A stretch of DNA of 64,000 nt, from the NCBI RefSeq assembly GCF_020379485.1, contig NC_063452.1, forward strand, positions 35,177,608 through 35,241,607, in the 5' to 3' direction. Under the pieces are notes generated by a model. The model was not told the origin of the DNA, made no database searches, and worked only from the letters and a program-made list of their open reading frames with translations. Position 1 is the first letter of the stretch. Each line of letters begins with the position of its first letter. This DNA comes from Brassica napus. Lineage: Eukaryota; Streptophyta; Magnoliopsida; Brassicales; Brassicaceae. The translations under genes and the position numbers were made by a program. Shown one piece after another: positions 1 through 10,382 of this stretch.

Positions 1-1193
1 ATTAAGGGTTACTACGACGGGGCATACCCGAACTGGAGCAAGACACCAAATCACGTTAAGATCACGTGGTTTAAATGTTTTGCGGTAAGATTTTTAAATT
101 TAATTAAATTTTCACTTTTATATATATATATATATTTTTAATATTTTATTAATTGTAATTTTTTCAAAATTTTTATGTTTCAGCAAAAGTGGCATTGGTC
201 TTTGGGAATCACCGAGAGGGTGAAGGCGGAATTCGTTGCAAAGGCAAAGATACGCCTCTGCAACACAGTCTCTGATTGGAAGGACAAGTGGGAGATCTAC
301 GGGTATGAGGGAAAGCCCACTGAGCTCACGACGGATGTGTGGGATGGCCTCATCGCCTATTGGGAGCACCCCTCTTCGATCAAAAAGGCCAATTCGTGCT
401 CGGCTTCTCGAAGGACGAAGGATAAAGATGGTCATTTGCCCATGCTTCACAGAACCGGACAAAAACCTCATGCAGGAGTCCGTCTAGAAGCTGTAAGTTT
501 TGTTTTAAATATATATTTTAAAATATTCAATTAATATAATTTATAATATTTAATTTAATTTTTTTTTGTAGTTCGAGAAGACGGGAGTCTTACCTTCTCT
601 GTCTGACCTATTCAAGATGACTCACGCCACATCCGACGGAGTTTTTGTGGATCCTGCATCTGAGAAACTCTTCCGAACAGTGGCTGGTCGGATTGAAGAA
701 CGGGAGACGCAACTAACCCAGGAGTCTCCCGATGGATTACCAGTCACATTGTCCACCCAAGAGGTCGACAGAATCTTCGAAGAGGTAACTTAAAATTTTA
801 GTTTACATTATTTTAAATATTTTAACATAATTAACTATATTAATATATGTTTTGATTTTATAGGTGGCTCCTAAAAAGAAGGGACGGATAGTCGGTATAG
901 GCTCTGTTAACGAAGTTGCAAGGGCAACTTCGTCATACACTTCGAGACGGGATGAAGAGACTGCTCAGATGAAGGCTCAAATGGATAGCCAGAAGGCTCA
1001 AATGGATAGCCAGCAGGTTCGTTTAGACTCTCTTGAGGATTTGCTAGACGTGATGGCCGTGGGAAACCCGGTTATGCAGAGAATGTTGAGTGAGAGACGA
1101 GCCGCTCTTGGAATGCCACCACGAGATCCCCAAGAGTCCGATCCAACCCGTCAACAGCCGAGCAACCCCACCAACTACTTCGACAATATGTAG
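1..1193 (+). CDS. CACTA transposase-associated protein (Ptta/En/Spm type), 3' exons
   Basis: Four in-frame exons with GT/AG borders: 1-84, 184-492, 572-784 and 864-1193, all joined in phase 0; the 5' end lies outside the window. The first exons carry the conserved block with WFKCFA, KAKIRLCNTVSDWK and DGLIAYWEHP, typical of the plant Ptta/En/Spm transposase family, thought to bind element ends in the nucleus. The last exon begins with a basic PKKKGR stretch (possible nuclear signal) and has a short heptad-like repeat (two copies of QMDSQKAQMDSQ-type sequence), likely a coiled coil. No stop or frameshift is visible within these exons, unlike the retroelement genes around it. It is an accessory DNA-binding transposase rather than the DDE catalytic subunit; this split is family knowledge, not seen here. 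Confidence 0.8.
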
Positions 1194-1357
1194 TTTTTTT
1201 TTTCTGTTTGTATTATGAATTTAAATATTATTGTATGACTTTTTAAAAATGTTTTCCAATTTCATATTTTGTTTTAAAATTTAAATTATTTTAAATTCTG
1301 AATATTAAATATAAATTAAAATCTATTATATACTAATTAATAATAATATAATAAGAA

Positions 1358-1736
1358 ACGATGTAAACTCCTCGTAAACATTACATGGAGTTTACATCGA
1401 ATGTTACGAGTGATTAACATCGAAAATATTTACGAGGATTTTACATCGAAATGTTTACGAGTGATTTACAACGAAAGTATTTACGTGTGCTTTACATCGA
1501 AATAATTACGTGGGATTTACGACGAAGTCTTACGTGGCGTTTACGACGAATCCTTTCCCTGCGCTTTACGAGGAATATATTTCGTCGTAAACGTAACGAG
1601 TCGTTTACGACGAAACCTCCGTTACGACAGACGTTTAACAACGAAACGTCTTTCGACGTTAATTCGTCGTAACACCCCGTTTACGACGAATTTACAACGA
1701 TTACTGCCCTAGTAAAAAATATGTTTTCTTGTAGTG
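1358..1736. repeat. CACTA subterminal repeat array and terminal inverted repeat
   Basis: About twenty copies of a 10-12 bp motif (tttacgacgaa, tttacatcgaa and variants) in both orientations lead up to the terminal repeat at about 1719-1736. Such arrays near CACTA ends are the usual binding sites of the TnpA-like protein. Small ORFs across this stretch are repeat translation, not genes. Confidence 0.8.
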
Positions 1737-1760
1737 GCATGACAAGCCACTCATACAATC

Positions 1761-2582
1761 CTAATTTCGTTTTAAGTGCAGTTTTCCACTCTCACCTTCT
1801 TTTATTCTAATTTGGTGATAGCCACTTTTCAAATCAATCTTAGAGAACACTGACGACCTATGCAACTCATCTAGCATGTCATCAAGCCTAGGGATGGGAG
1901 GCCTATTCTTTACCGTAATGTTTGTTGATGCAACGGCAGTCCACACACATGCGCCAAGAACCGTCTTTTTGGGCACAAGGAGGACAGGCACGACACAAGG
2001 GCTAGGGCTCTCCCGGATGTATCCTTTCTCCATAAGGTCTCTAATCTGTCTCTGAAGTTCCTTGGTCTCCACCAGATTGGTTCGATAGGCTGGCCAGTTC
2101 GGTAGAGATGCACCTGGAACAAAATCGATCTGATGTTCTATGCCTCGCACTGGTGGCAATCCTTTGGGATTCTCATCTGGAAAAACATCAGAAAAGTCCT
2201 GCAAAACATCTAGCAAATCACTCGGGATCTCCGGTGCAGAGTCAGAAGTAGATGAGGCCATAAGAGATTTTTTATACACAAGTAAAATAAATGGCTTTTG
2301 AGAGTAAAGAGACCTCTTGACCTGACTTTGTTTGATGAAGAAGTTGGAATTTCTGTAATATGACTCAGGTTGGTCCGGCTTAAACTCTTGGTCGCGGTTC
2401 TTCTTAAGTTGGACCTGATTCTGGTGACAAAGGCACCAATGTGATCTTCTTTCCTTTATGGTCAAAGGAGTGTCGGTTTGTGAAGCCATCATGCACGGCT
2501 GTCTTATCAAACTGCCATGGACGGCCCAGAAGGACATGACAAGCGTCCATTGGAAGAACGTTGCAAACAACCTCATCCTCAT
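1761..2582 (-). pseudogene. Reverse transcriptase N-terminal part (Gypsy Z)
   Basis: The recognisable domain starts near residue 110 of this frame with LPPVRGIEHQIDFVPGA, followed by PAYRTN, KGYIRESPSPC, PVLLVPKK, PPIPRLDDMLDEL and FSKIDLKSGYHQIRIKEGE. This is the fingers and first palm block of Gypsy reverse transcriptase. The motif after VPKK is altered, where family members read about DGSWRMC. The frame ends right after the first palm motif, so the YxDD catalytic box, RNase H and integrase are absent. Truncation coincides with the CACTA end at 1736. Confidence 0.85.
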
Positions 2583-2751
2583 ATCGTCTAATGGTAAGAG
2601 GGATCGTGACTTTCTCCTTTACATACTGTTCACCGGTTTCATTAAGCCATTCCAACCTGAAAGGTCGAGAAAGAGGTCGAGTAGCCAGCCCAAGTTTCCT
2701 GACAAGAGCATCACTAGCAACATTAGTACAACTCCCGCCATCAATGATCAA
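2404..2751 (-). pseudogene. Retroviral-type aspartic protease (Gypsy Z)
   Basis: The frame opens with MIIDGGSCTNVAS, the chromovirus form of the protease active site (here IDGGS; DSGS is more usual), followed by LGL, the flap-like YVKEKVTIPL block and the conserved VLLGRPWQFD near the end. This matches a retropepsin that would cleave the gag-pol polyprotein inside the capsid. It overlaps the N-terminal extension of the reverse transcriptase reading frame in another phase, so a frameshift separates the two. Inactive in context. Confidence 0.8.
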
Positions 2752-3075
2752 AGAACAACTTTTTCAGAGATTAAACAACGAGAATGAAAGAGATTCTCCC
2801 TTTGTTCTTTTTCATTGGTTTTGGGTTGAACACTCAAGGAACGTCTAGTAACAAGTAGTGGTCCATGAGCTGGGTAGTCAAAGTTGTCTTCCTCATCAAA
2901 GATCGGCTCAGAATCACTATCAAAGGTCGGGCCAAGGTTATGGTCCGTGTGGCCGTCCGTCTCGTCGGATATGGATCGTCCCAAGCCTTCCTAGCAACGA
3001 GTAATGGCCCGTGATGTGGGTAGTCAAAGGAATCGGCTTCCTCATCAAAGATAGGACCAAGATCTTCCTTGTCCT
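2748..3075 (-). pseudogene. Acidic gag-protease linker with internal duplication (Gypsy Z)
   Basis: Two near-identical blocks encode an acidic linker ending in PIFDEE...FDYP..HGPLLV.R, one at about 2845-2930 and one at about 2990-3075 (minus strand). They are about 145 bp apart and in different frames, so the second copy is a segmental duplication followed by frameshifting. Such an acidic linker between zinc knuckle and protease is common in chromovirus polyproteins. No enzymatic role is expected. Confidence 0.6.
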
Positions 3076-3076
3076 C

Positions 3077-4194
3077 CTACTCATCCTCGGACTCAACCTC
3101 TCCATTCTCCATGAGAATCATCACTCTTTGGTTCGGACATTTGTTCGCATAGTGTCCTAGACCTTGACACTTGAAGCATCTGATGTCTCTTGCACGACTA
3201 GGATTCTCAATAGCTTTTCCTTTGTCAACACGAGCAGGAACATCAGTCTTTAAAGCTGTATTTGTTGTGGCAGAAGACTTACCTTTGTCTTGATAACTTG
3301 GCTTAGGAGCAAAGGACGGTTTAGGAGTAAAGGCCGGCTTTGAGTAGCTCTTCCTTTTGACCTGTTGTTCGATCAGGATGGCTTTGTGCAAATTTTGTTC
3401 CACAGTTCCATACTCTTGAAGCTCCATATGGTTGAGGCCAAAGAGAAACCTAGCCATAGTAGCGTCCATGGGCTCGTCTACATCGGACTTGATCATCAAA
3501 GTTTCCATCTCCTGGTGGTAGTCTTCCACGGACTTGGTGCCTTGAAGCAAACATCTGAGTTTCTTGTGGAGGTCTCGGTGATAATGGACAGGAAAAAATC
3601 ATCTCCTCATCATCATGGAAAGCTCGTCCCATGTTTCAATCGGTCTTGCAGCTGTTCTCCTCCTGTGGGTCACAACTTGATCATACCAATTAATAGCATA
3701 GCCAGAGAATTCAGTAACAGCTAGTCTAATTTTCTTAAGTTCAGAAAAGTTTTGACAATCAAAGACATGTTCAATTTTTCTTTCCCATTCAAGAAAAACG
3801 CCAGGATCATTTTTACCCTCAAAAGGTGGAATTTTCAGTTTCAATCCTCCTAAGCTATCATCAGTACGTTCATTTCTAGCAAAAGGATTGGTATCACCTG
3901 GTTCCTGGTTTCTGTGACCTCTCCTAGGTCGATTTGTTGATCGGACGTCGTCCTCATGAGAGTCCTCCTCTCGGATCTCATCATCAGACCGGTTTGGCCT
4001 CCTTGGGCGATCTCTTCTGGCTCCGGTTCGAGGACGCGGTTTTTGACTGTTCTGGATCTCGTCTAGCCTTGATGGATCTCCTCAAGACCTGCGTTCATAA
4101 GGTTAGTAAAAGAATCATTCAAGGCTCGCATCTGCAAGTTAGATAAACCGGACACTGAGTTTCCGGGTCGGCTCCTTTCGTCTCCACTACTCAT
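3077..4194 (-). pseudogene. Gag nucleocapsid protein (Gypsy Z)
   Basis: The start codon at 4194 begins MSSGDERSRPG. A stop and frame change follow near residue 40, then an Arg/Asp-rich segment, the retrotransposon gag core (LKIPPFEGKNDPGVFLEWE, FSGYAINWYDQ, WDELSMMMRR; 3599-3844), another break, and the C-terminal half (3077-3550) with YHQEMETLM, RFLFGLN and a CCHC zinc knuckle CFKCQGLGHYANKC (spacing C-X2-C-X4-H-X4-C). This is a classic plant Gypsy capsid/nucleocapsid. At least two frameshifts or stops break it. Confidence 0.85.
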
Positions 4195-4674
4195 GGTTTC
4201 CTGAAAATTCTGTAAGACACATAAAGTTAGATTTAAACCCCACACTCTCACGTGTTTGATCTCGCCCACACACATGTTTCTCTCAGATTTTTGGTGATCA
4301 CTCACAAGCTTTATACTCAAGGTTCTAAGAGATCTAATCAAGGAATCCCAAGGGACAAACTTCAAGCAAACAAGCGAATATTTTTTTTTTGTAAGATAGA
4401 TAGAAAAGAGAGAACTTTTGGGTTTTGAAATCCGTTTTAACCACCTCTAAGGCTGGATTTCTCCTCAGCCAGCAGACTTTCTCTTCCACCACCAATCCAA
4501 AAATCAAACTCTTTTAAATCTCTTTTTTTTAAAAAAAAAAATTGTAGATCTTTCTTTTTTCTTATACTTTTTCTAGTGGATGGTAATGAGGGGCCCGAAT
4601 TTAAGATATAAAGAAGAAGAAGAAATGTTTATGAAATGGGAGATGACAAGATGAACAGACAATACCGGAAGAAT

Positions 4675-4687
4675 GGCTCTGATACCA
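4675..4687 (-). other. Primer binding site of Gypsy Z (initiator Met tRNA type)
   Basis: The minus strand reads TGGTATCAGAGCC, complementary to the 3' end of plant initiator methionine tRNA. It lies three bases from the LTR end at 4691, as expected for reverse transcription priming, and fixes the orientation of element Z as minus. Confidence 0.9.
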
Positions 4688-4690
4688 CTT

Positions 4691-5414
4691 TGATACACCT
4701 TAGAAAGGATCACTCAACCGGATTGGAAAAGATATGAACTCCGAAGGAGAATTGATGGATCGATGGGTCGCACAAAGGTTGCGGATTGGCCTTTGATATT
4801 CCTGAACCAGATTGTTGCCGGATGTGACGCACCGGTCCAACAAAGAGGCGATCTTGAACCGTTGCTTGATATGACTCACAAGACCAACGGACAAGGGCGT
4901 TTGCTGGGAGCTAACCACAGCAAGGAAACTAGAAAAGTTCTAAACAAAGAATGAAGAGTAAAGACTCAAAAGTTGAAAGAAAATTGAATGATATTTATTA
5001 TGACAAGTGTTTACATATTTATACTACTTGAGGAATAGAAAAAGACTTAAGAATGTATTAAAGAAAAACTTAGTAAATCGAATCTGGATGAGAAATTTAA
5101 AGACAATGTATTAAAACCCTTGGATCTCATATCTGGTCAAAGGGACTCTTCGGCTAACGTCCAGGTTCGTCTGAACCAAGTGGTTCCTTCGCGGTAAGGA
5201 GCAGGACGGTCGCTGCGCGATCCGGGCAGTCTGTTGGGTAAGGCTCAAGCGCCAAGTTGGTTCCAACCCGACCCAAGTCTTTGGACAGTTGAAGAATCCA
5301 TGCCTTAGAGAAATTTTGATCGTCAAAGTTCAGGAACTGATCATACTGGCCGGCTGATCCATCAGTACATTCATCGGGACACTCGGCTCGGATCAGACGG
5401 ACCAAAAGGGAAAG
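4691..5414 (-). repeat. 5' LTR of Gypsy Z, PBS-proximal part
   Basis: The LTR begins (plus-strand reading) with TGATACACC next to the primer binding site and runs to 5414, where element A is inserted behind the duplication ACTAT at 5415-5419. The remaining third of this LTR is at about 31168-31429. ORFs here have no recognisable domain. Confidence 0.75.
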
Positions 5415-5419
5415 ACTAT
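5415..5419. other. Target site duplication of element A (left copy)
   Basis: ACTAT directly precedes the TG of the LTR at 5420, and the same five bases follow the matching LTR at 31163-31167. This proves that 5420-31162 entered as one element. Confidence 0.9.
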
Positions 5420-5922
5420 TGTTTGATCGGGAAACGGTACTAAACGAGGGAACGTTCAGTTTATTATGGGTTAAGCAAAGACGTCTCATTGATGGTCGGA
5501 AAAGCGTTTCGTCGGTTACAAGGAAAGGAAAGGGTGCTGGAGCTCGAAGAGCTTTACCGGAAGATACGACACGGCGAGATAATAAAGGTAAAACTCTAAT
5601 CTAGCCGCCAAGTATGTGTGAGTGATATCGGATCCTCTTTACGTTGCACCGTCCTCTCCTTATATAACTGACCTAATGTTCTTTCGTGACCTAGCTCGCG
5701 TCGTCTTCGTGGGCTTTTAACTTGTTGGGCCGAGGAATTCTCGTTGCTTCGAGGCTCCGCCGAGCCGCATGCGTTTAGTCGACGTGTGATCGACCAAAAG
5801 CACTCTCGCGTCGCGCCGAGGGGTTGGCACTTCAAGCCGTCAACCAAGCTGTTGCCGTGCCTTATACGGGCGGGGCCATCTATTCTTCGGGCCTTTGGGG
5901 ATGGTTGAATCCAGTCCTTACA
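5420..5922 (-). repeat. 3' LTR of element A
   Basis: 503 bp, TG...CA, near-identical to 30645-31162 apart from small indels (for example about 12 extra bases near 30758 in the other copy). A minus-strand TATA-like box (TATATAAGG) lies at about 5658-5668. The polypurine tract on the minus strand is the C-run at 5929-5935. Confidence 0.92.
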
Positions 5923-6377
5923 GTAAGTCCCCCCCAGTTCATCAGTGGGAGATGTTCAGTCGAACTCGATGAATTTGGGAGATGATGGTTTGGAAGGATA
6001 AACGTTCCGTCATGAAGTCGTGAGGCTCAAATGGTATTTTGCGAGACGTTATCTCGGCTCCTTCAGGTTTCGGGTTAAACCGGTTTTCTTTTGGCTAAAC
6101 CGATTTTGACCTTGACCGTCGGTTCGATATGGGTTGAACCGGGTTAAAGCGGTACGTCGAAACGATGCGTCGGTTTCGTGGGCAACTAAGTGCTTCCTCG
6201 AGGCCCAAATAGGCCCACATAGGCCTAATGATGACGCCTCGGGGAATGCCCTGAACCTCTCCCTATAAATACCCGTTCACTTCTCGCTTTCTCTATTCTG
6301 CTTCGCGTGTTCAAGTACTTTCTCTCTCTTCCTCTCCACTTCTCTCTCTAGATTGTTGTTGTACTATATATAGCGTT
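5923..6377 (+). promoter_or_regulatory. Putative promoter of the antisense gene of element A
   Basis: This stretch lies between the 3' LTR and the antisense start codon. It has a good plant TATA box (TATAAATA, 6264-6271) followed by a CT-rich leader (about 6280-6350), the usual look of a plant core promoter and 5' untranslated region, with the ATG at 6378. It is independent of the LTR and points the opposite way to gag-pol. Transcription itself is inferred. Confidence 0.6.
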
Positions 6378-6522
6378 ATGTCGTCCGGTGGGAGGTTATC
6401 TCGTAAGCAAAAAGGAAAGGCGGCCGTGAGTTCGTCCAGCCCCGCGAGAGACACGAATGGAGACCCGCTCGAGGAGTTTGAGTGGGTCCATCGCGAGGCG
6501 ATGATGGCTGCCCAAAGTTTGG

Positions 6523-6527
6523 ACGTT
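6523..6527. other. Target site duplication of element B (left copy)
   Basis: ACGTT precedes the LTR at 6528 and recurs at 13308-13312 after the second LTR. Confidence 0.92.
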
Positions 6528-7759
6528 TGATATATGGTGTTTTGGGCACCTTGTATATATGTTTCTAATTGGTTTTCAAGTCATTGTCGATTCTTCCTAG
6601 TCCTTTTCGAGTCATTACAGGTCTGGAATTGCATTGAATTGGAGATAAACCAGCTGGAACAAAAAGGACAGAACACAATGCAATCTAGAGATTTTCACGC
6701 GGAACAGTCTGAGTGACTGTTCCCGATAGCGGACCAACCGTGTGACTGTTCTGGATAGAGCGGAGCAACCCGAGTGCCTGTTCCAGCGGCAGAGATTTTT
6801 AAGGAAACTACAAGTCATTACGGGATTTGCCCTAATTATCCCATCTTTTTCTTCCAGCCGCCGGTGGCTTCCATAAAACTTCTTTTTCTGTTTTTTTTTT
6901 TTATATTTTACTACGCTATATTTTGGAGAAGAAACCAGACCTTAGAGTTGGAGACTCGAGATTTTGCTACTTTGTAAAGGGAGAAGGCCATCTCTCTCGA
7001 TTTAGAGAAGAACCCCCTATACCCTATTACTTTATTTCAGTCATATTTCACGTTGCTTTACATCTCTGTCTCTGTGTTTTCTTTCTTCATGGCTGAGTAG
7101 TCAGCTTTCTTAGTCTAGGGTGTTAGGGTGTTAGATGCGTGAGCTTGACATAAATAAGTTATAAATCGATTGTCTTCATTCACTGTTGTTCTTAAGGCTT
7201 GCATCAAGTTAACCACTTGTGCCTGATTCTAGGTTTAATCTATTCATCAAAAGTGTTATAGGTTGCTAGACATAACTTGAAAGAGCATCATATCCCTAAC
7301 CATCGAAAGTAGATGTTAGGGTGTTTTGTGAACAGATCGGACTTGATCTTAATGTTTGTCATCGCATCTCAGTCCAAACGACAGTTTAGGTACTGAGATC
7401 GATTGACAAAAGGTGAAGCACCACGACAGTGGGCTGATCTATCTTAAGTGATTTGAGTTCTAGACTGGTCTTTAATCGAACTTGAATAATTGTTTGGCTC
7501 ACACTTGTTTAACACCCGACCAAACCACCCTAGGCTAGCATTTTAATCATCTGAAAGCTTTAATTAATTTTATTACTTGCTTGTTACGAAACCTTAATCT
7601 CAAAACCCCATCATTGTTTTAGCTAAGTATTGATCCCATAAAGATAAAGTGTAATCGTTGGTCTCTGTGGATTCGATCCTAAAGTGCTACATCGACATAC
7701 CATTTGATTATGGTAGTGTGCACATTAGGTTAATTGTTGTGCATATACACGTAATATCA
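6528..7759 (+). repeat. 5' LTR of element B
   Basis: 1232 bp, starts TGATATATGG and ends ATATCA, very similar to 12077-13307 with scattered substitutions and a few small indels. ORFs inside are LTR translation without domains. Confidence 0.92.
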
Positions 7760-7783
7760 ATTTGGGGCCGTTGCCGGGGACCA
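7760..7783 (+). other. Primer binding site of element B (Athila type)
   Basis: Directly after the LTR the sequence reads tttggggccgttgccgggga. It is one base off the usual Athila primer site (ggcgccgttgccgggga), which is generally assigned to an aspartate tRNA. Confidence 0.75.
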
Positions 7784-7870
7784 TTTTTTTACCTTTATTT
7801 TTTGGTTATTTATTTAGTCTAAGACCTCTAACTTGCTCTATCCTTTTTGTGTAACTAATGTTCCAGGTGT

Positions 7871-10382
7871 ATGACCACTAGACATACTCGGAGAAACACA
7901 CAAGGAGAATTGGTTACACTTACCAACCAGGAGCTAGCAAGGTTAGAAAGAACAAATCGTCAACAGCCAAGGCAAACCGACACCACTATGGGTGATCACG
8001 CCAATCAGGATGATCTAGCTGCAGCAGCAGATGCAACCGTCGCAGCAGACCATTCAAGCGCAGGAACAAGCTGCTCAGCAGCAGCAGCAGGAACAGCAGG
8101 CGCAGACTGTTCTAATCGGGCAGAGAAACCTTCCTTGCAACATCCCTACAACTCGTTCTGCCATAGTTCCTCCACCCTGCACCAGGCAGGACTTCGAGAT
8201 CAAGCCTGCTTTGATCGGTCTAGTACAGAGAAAGGTGTTCTCTGGTCTCTCTAAAGAAATTCCAATGGAGAATATTGAGAGCTTCGAAAAAGTCTGCAGT
8301 TTCACTTGCGCGAATGGTGTTCCACCAGACTACATCAGGGGCATGTTATTCCCATTCTCTCTTGATCGAAAAGCTGCACGGTGGTTGAACTCTCTCCCTA
8401 CCGGCTCTCTCACTTCATGGTAACAGGTCCGATCAGCGTTCCTCAACCATTTCTACCCTAAGGCGAGAACAGCTGCATTGAGGAACAAGATCACCTCCTT
8501 CAGACAGCTCACTGATGAGCCTTTCTGCGACGCATGGGAGCGGTTCAATGACTATCGCAGAGAATGTCCTCAGCATGGATTTGATGACAACTACCTTTTG
8601 GAAATTTTCTATGATGGAGTTGACTGGGAATTTCAGAGTGCTATGAACTCTGCAAGCAATGGAGACTTCATGACTCAGACCACTTATAGAGCGTTTGAGC
8701 TAATTGAGAACATGGCTGTTACCTCAGCCAATAAGAACGAGGAGAGTGATTGCTCCAAGAAAGGGAACAGTTCTGACACCCAGAAGATAGATGAGCTGAC
8801 TGCCAAGGTTGATCAGCTACTGAAAAACAACCAAGAGCACGTTTTCAGCATGGAGCAAGCTACGGCCGGGCATATTCAGAACCAGAACCATCGACAACCG
8901 AAGAACAATCGGCAAGCTGTTCCAGCTACCGAGAACAGTCAATCAGATGAGCTGAAGGGTCTGGGTATGATGATGCAACAGCTGTTGCAGGGTCAGCAGG
9001 TTCAGGCCAAAGTGTTGAATCAGGTAACCACGGAAATGGACACCAGGATGGGCAACATGTTCACTGAGCTGAATGCCAAGTATGACACTCTTGCGAGCCA
9101 CATAAGAAAGATCGATGTTCAGATTGCTCAAACAGATGAGAGTGTCAAGAGGCAACAATGGACGCTCCCTGGAAAAACTAATAAAAATCCTAGGACTGAG
9201 CACTGTAATGCAATAGAGCAGCCGTTCGCTGAGACTGTTCTAGGCGCAGAAGAGAACACAGAGCAGGCTGCTAGCTCTGGAGTGACTGCTCCTAGCGAAC
9301 CTGCTGAAACTCCACCAGTGCGAGTCTATGTTCCTATGGTTCCCTATCCAATTCCACCTAAACACCTGATGGATCCTATTAGTGCAGAGCAGCTGGCTGG
9401 GTTTAGGAAGATGGTAAGAACGCTTCCTCAAAAGATCTCATTTGAACATGCTTGGGAGATTCGGCCATTGCATATGTTCTTCAAAAATTGCAGAGAATCT
9501 CAGGAGGAAATCAAGGCACTCTTTGCTGAAGCACTGACACCATCACTGAAGGTACTGCCTAAGGTTGATGACCCTGGAAAGTTTGTTTTTCCTTGTTCGA
9601 TTGCTGGGGTAGAGTGCAAGGAAGCTCTTTGTGATTTTAGGTCTAGTGTGAACCTTGTCTCAAAAGCGATTGTAGACGAGCTGGGCATTGTTGATGTTGA
9701 GCCTTCTCAGGTGAATCTGGCCTTTGCAAACTCTTCCATGACAGTCCCTTATGGAACCATTCGCAATCTTCCTGTCCAGGTTGGGGACTGTGTGCTCCAT
9801 ACAAAATTTCAAGTTGTTGAGATGAGGAACGATCATGAGATGCCTTTGATCTTTGGAAGATCATTTATGGCTACAGTGGGAGCAATCGTCGACATGCCTA
9901 ATAAGAGAGTCTCATTCTCCAACATCAACAAGAAGGTTTTCTACAAGGCTGTCCCAACCAGATCACAAATCCGATACGCCTCCTGCATCTCAGAGGTTAG
10001 TGGAGAACAGTTGGAAATTGTTCCTAAGAAGGAGCATGGTGATAAGGGTGAGAGCAGGCTGTTCTCTGATGAAGATCCTAGCACTGATCCTACTAAATTC
10101 AGAGGGAATTCAAGGGTGAAACAGAAAGTCCAGAAGAAAAGGGTCAAGGGAGATCCTACAATGACTTTGATACCTCTCCAGTGTGATGAGAACTCCATTG
10201 AGTATGAGGTAAAGTGCAAGGGTACCTCCAAACCGTTCTCTAAAGTAAGAGCCATTCTCACACATGAGCTGAAGGAGAAAGGGGAAGCTGCTGTAAAAGG
10301 GTTGTTGAGCAGGGTTTTGAAGCTGAACATGTCTGATTGTGGAGCTTGTTTTAGAACAGGCCCTCCTGCTCAACCAGACTGA
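7871..10382 (+). pseudogene. Gag-protease of element B (Athila type)
   Basis: The first ATG (7871) begins MTTRHTRRNTQGELV and runs to about 8030. A frameshift then leads into the main frame, which continues to 10382 with a single TAA at 8421-8423. The Gln-rich stretch is followed by the gag core (NIESFEKVCSF, GMLFPFSLDRKAARWLNSLP, FLNHFYPKARTAALR, EPFCDAWERFNDY) and a coiled region. Then comes an aspartic protease-like domain near 9590-9900 with CDFRSSVNLVSKAIVDELG and PLIFGRSFMATVGAIVD. Athila relatives usually have DFGSS, so the Gly of the active site is Arg here. The C-terminal tail ends KLNMSDCGACF. About 837 codons overall. No reverse transcriptase follows. Confidence 0.85.

Larger units (their letters stand above)
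1..1736 (+). mobile_element. CACTA (En/Spm) DNA transposon, right part
   Basis: The element enters from the left window edge and ends at 1736 in a terminal repeat that reads CACTACAAGAAAAC on the minus strand, the CACTA superfamily signature. It holds the 3' exons of a transposase-like gene, then an AT-rich spacer, then an array of short subterminal repeats. The next three bases (gca, 1737-1739) would be the 3 bp target duplication, but the left end is outside the window so this cannot be confirmed. It sits against a reverse transcriptase reading frame of Gypsy element Z, which stops there, so it most likely inserted into Z. Confidence 0.9.
1740..5414 (-). mobile_element. Element Z: chromovirus-like Ty3/Gypsy retrotransposon, 3' truncated
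   Basis: On the minus strand the order is 5' LTR (4691-5414, continuing beyond element A), primer binding site (4675-4687), gag (about 4194-3077), acidic tail, protease (about 2751-2404) and the start of reverse transcriptase (to 1761). RNase H, integrase and the 3' LTR are missing because the CACTA element begins at 1736. Gag, protease and reverse transcriptase lie in different frames with stops between, so it is dead. The compact CCHC-gag/DGGS-protease organisation fits the chromovirus side of Gypsy. Confidence 0.85.

Noticed and set aside
119..134. TA microsatellite at the start of the window
   Set aside because: Lies within the first intron of the CACTA gene; ordinary AT-rich intron sequence.
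5154..5489. 111-codon minus ORF crossing the Z/A junction
   Set aside because: It runs from the A LTR into the Z LTR across the insertion border and has no recognisable domain.
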